NCBI GenBank assembly: GCA_039621445.1 | Contig: CP154956.1 | Span: 41,998,437-42,062,436 of the forward strand | Direction: 5' to 3' | DNA length: 64,000 nucleotides | Source: Euglena gracilis | Lineage: Eukaryota; Euglenida; Euglenophyceae; Euglenales | Notes under the pieces: model-generated | Seen by the model: only the letters and a program-made list of their open reading frames with translations | The model's database searches: none | Told to the model about the DNA's origin: nothing | Position numbers and translations under genes: made by a program | Shown: piece after piece, positions 62,805-64,000 of the stretch | How positions within the stretch are numbered: the stretch's first letter is position 1 | How the letters are laid out: every line of letters starts with the position of its first letter

Positions 62805-62829
62805 CCCTCCCCCCCCCCGTCCCGCGCAG
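62805..62829 (+). promoter_or_regulatory. Probable trans-splice acceptor for the last gene
   Basis: A run of CCCCCCCCCGTCCCGCGCAG ends at 62829, 48 nt before the ATG at 62878. Confidence 0.4.
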
Positions 62830-62877
62830 GCCGGGGCATCGCTGTCTGTCGGCCGCGCCCCCGCCGCCCTCCTCCCC

Positions 62878-64000
62878 ATGGCGCCGCCGTGCTGGCTGTG
62901 GCTGCTGCTGCTGGCCGGCTGGTGCCGCCGGCGCCTGCCCTCAGGATGACATGACGGGACTGCTGTCCCCGGGGCCCTCGGGGCATAATCGCTTACGGTG
63001 CGTCCGACCCCCCCCCCCGGGGTCAGTTTGCAATGGTATGCCCCGAGGCTGGGACACCGGTGGGCGGCAGGCGGGCGGGTGGGACACGGGCATGGCAGGC
63101 GGGCGCCGCCCCATCCCACAGCCCCCACCGCGGCCCTCGGGGCCCTCAGCGTGCAGGCGTTCCCCAACCGGGTGTACCAGCAGATGGTCGGTGTCCGCAT
63201 CGCCGCGGCGGGGGCGGAGTACGTGTGCTTCACCCTCGACGGCCGGCCCCCGGCGTGCTCCGGCTCACAGGCCCTCAGCTGCCGGGCCGGGCCGAGGGGG
63301 ACCCACACCCCCCCCCCTCTACGCCTGGCCCCCACATCTCCATGCCTTCTGGGGGGGGAAACACATATGCTTTGTTTTATTTGTCTTTTCTTGAGTTTTA
63401 AATTTTTGTTTTTTGGTGTTGTTTCTTTTTTTTTATGTTTTTAATTTTGTTTGGTTTTGCAGCCTCCTCTCTTTTTCTGGCGGCCCCCCTCCCGGCGATC
63501 TTCTCCCTCGGGGACGCCAAGATCCTCACCATCACCAGCGACCACACCATCATCACCGCTGTCGGCTGCCAGCAGGAGGAGAGCACCGTCATCCAGGCCG
63601 GTGCTGCGCTGGGAGGGGAGCAGCCACAGTTTTCAGAACAAGCAGCCTTAGGAAGGAGAGAAAGAGAGCGATACAAATAATCTGTTTTCAGAGTTATCAT
63701 TTTATAGAACCTAAAGTGGTAAACCAACCAAAGGGGGGTCAGAACTGCTGTGCTCAAGGGTTAAAGTTAGAGTTCAGGTTGAGTTTCGGGCTGGGAGTCA
63801 GGTTGGGGTCTCGCCAAAAACGCGACTTTTGGGCTGTCCTATCTTGAGCCTCGACCCTCCAATCTCTTTCCGGGCTATTTCTGATTTTCTGATTAAGAAT
63901 CCTTTCCAAAGAGGGCTGTATGGGAATCCCTGAAACCCTGTGGGTGGTGGGTGAGGGTTGCCCCCCCTGGGATAGATGGGAAGCCCGTTTTGAGGTTATT
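62878..64000 (+). CDS. Secreted protein with chitobiase C-terminal-like domain (5' part only)
   Basis: The first exon (62878-about 62921) codes for MAPPCWLWLLLLAG, a good signal peptide core. A second exon (about 63122-63285) encodes LSVQAFPNRVYQQMVGVRIA and EYVCFTLDGRPPACSGSQ. A third (63463-63600) encodes LGDAKILTITSDHTIITAVG. The order 'repeat of valines, YxxTxDGxxP, then short strands ending in TAVGC' matches the Fn3-like CHB_HEX_C_1 (chitobiase/beta-hexosaminidase C-terminal) domain that decorates many secreted protist proteins. Paired cysteines fit an extracellular protein. The exon 1/exon 2 phase could not be reconciled, so a small exon or stem-ended intron may be missed. The 3' end lies beyond the window. 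Confidence 0.55.

Overview
This is nuclear DNA from a eukaryote. It holds six intron-rich protein genes, all on the + strand, separated by repeat-rich spacers. Exons are very GC-rich. Introns and spacers are AT-richer and full of C/G homopolymer runs, microsatellites and terminal-inverted-repeat (TIR) elements.

The main result is that two kinds of intron are interleaved in the same genes. Many boundaries are ordinary GT...AG. At about 22 others no GT/AG pair keeps the reading frame. There the intron ends are complementary to each other and can form a stem that begins 3 nt inside the 5' splice point and ends 5 nt inside the 3' splice point, often starting CAG and ending CTG. Cutting by this rule joins the frame and rebuilds known motifs: a CCHC knuckle, a SAM domain, the myosin motor and the LRR periodicity. 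As I recall the literature, this geometry is that of the 'nonconventional' introns of euglenids. Several genes also have a pyrimidine-AG just upstream of the start codon, as expected for spliced-leader trans-splicing. I therefore infer a euglenozoan (euglenid or diplonemid), at moderate confidence. No plastid or taxonomic marker gene is present.

The same intron ends mark a transposon-like family. In the myosin gene the intron at 28431-28693 is a TIR element with a perfect 8-bp target-site duplication sitting in coding sequence. A sister copy with its own perfect 8-bp duplication lies inside another intron (17271-17574). The 3+5 nt splice geometry adds up to the 8-bp duplication, so removing the element plus one duplication restores the pre-insertion coding sequence. 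The window appears to show introns being made by a mobile element.

Layout. 1-1673: dispersed repeat and spacer. 1674-7507: unrecognised 282-aa protein. 9203-21826: protein with a PAM2-like motif, a long proline-rich linker, six CCHC zinc knuckles and a SAM domain, probably an mRNP factor. 21827-25950: repeats, including a cluster of 16-nt hairpins. 25951-40414: myosin heavy chain with an SH3-like N-terminus, motor, IQ motifs and coiled coil. 43225-53503: leucine-rich-repeat protein with a degenerate EF-hand pair. 56393-61874: cytochrome b561. 62878 to the end: start of a secreted protein with a chitobiase/hexosaminidase C-terminal-like domain, cut by the window edge. The genes do not form an obvious pathway. 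CDS coordinates below give the span from start to stop codon, with exons listed in the evidence.
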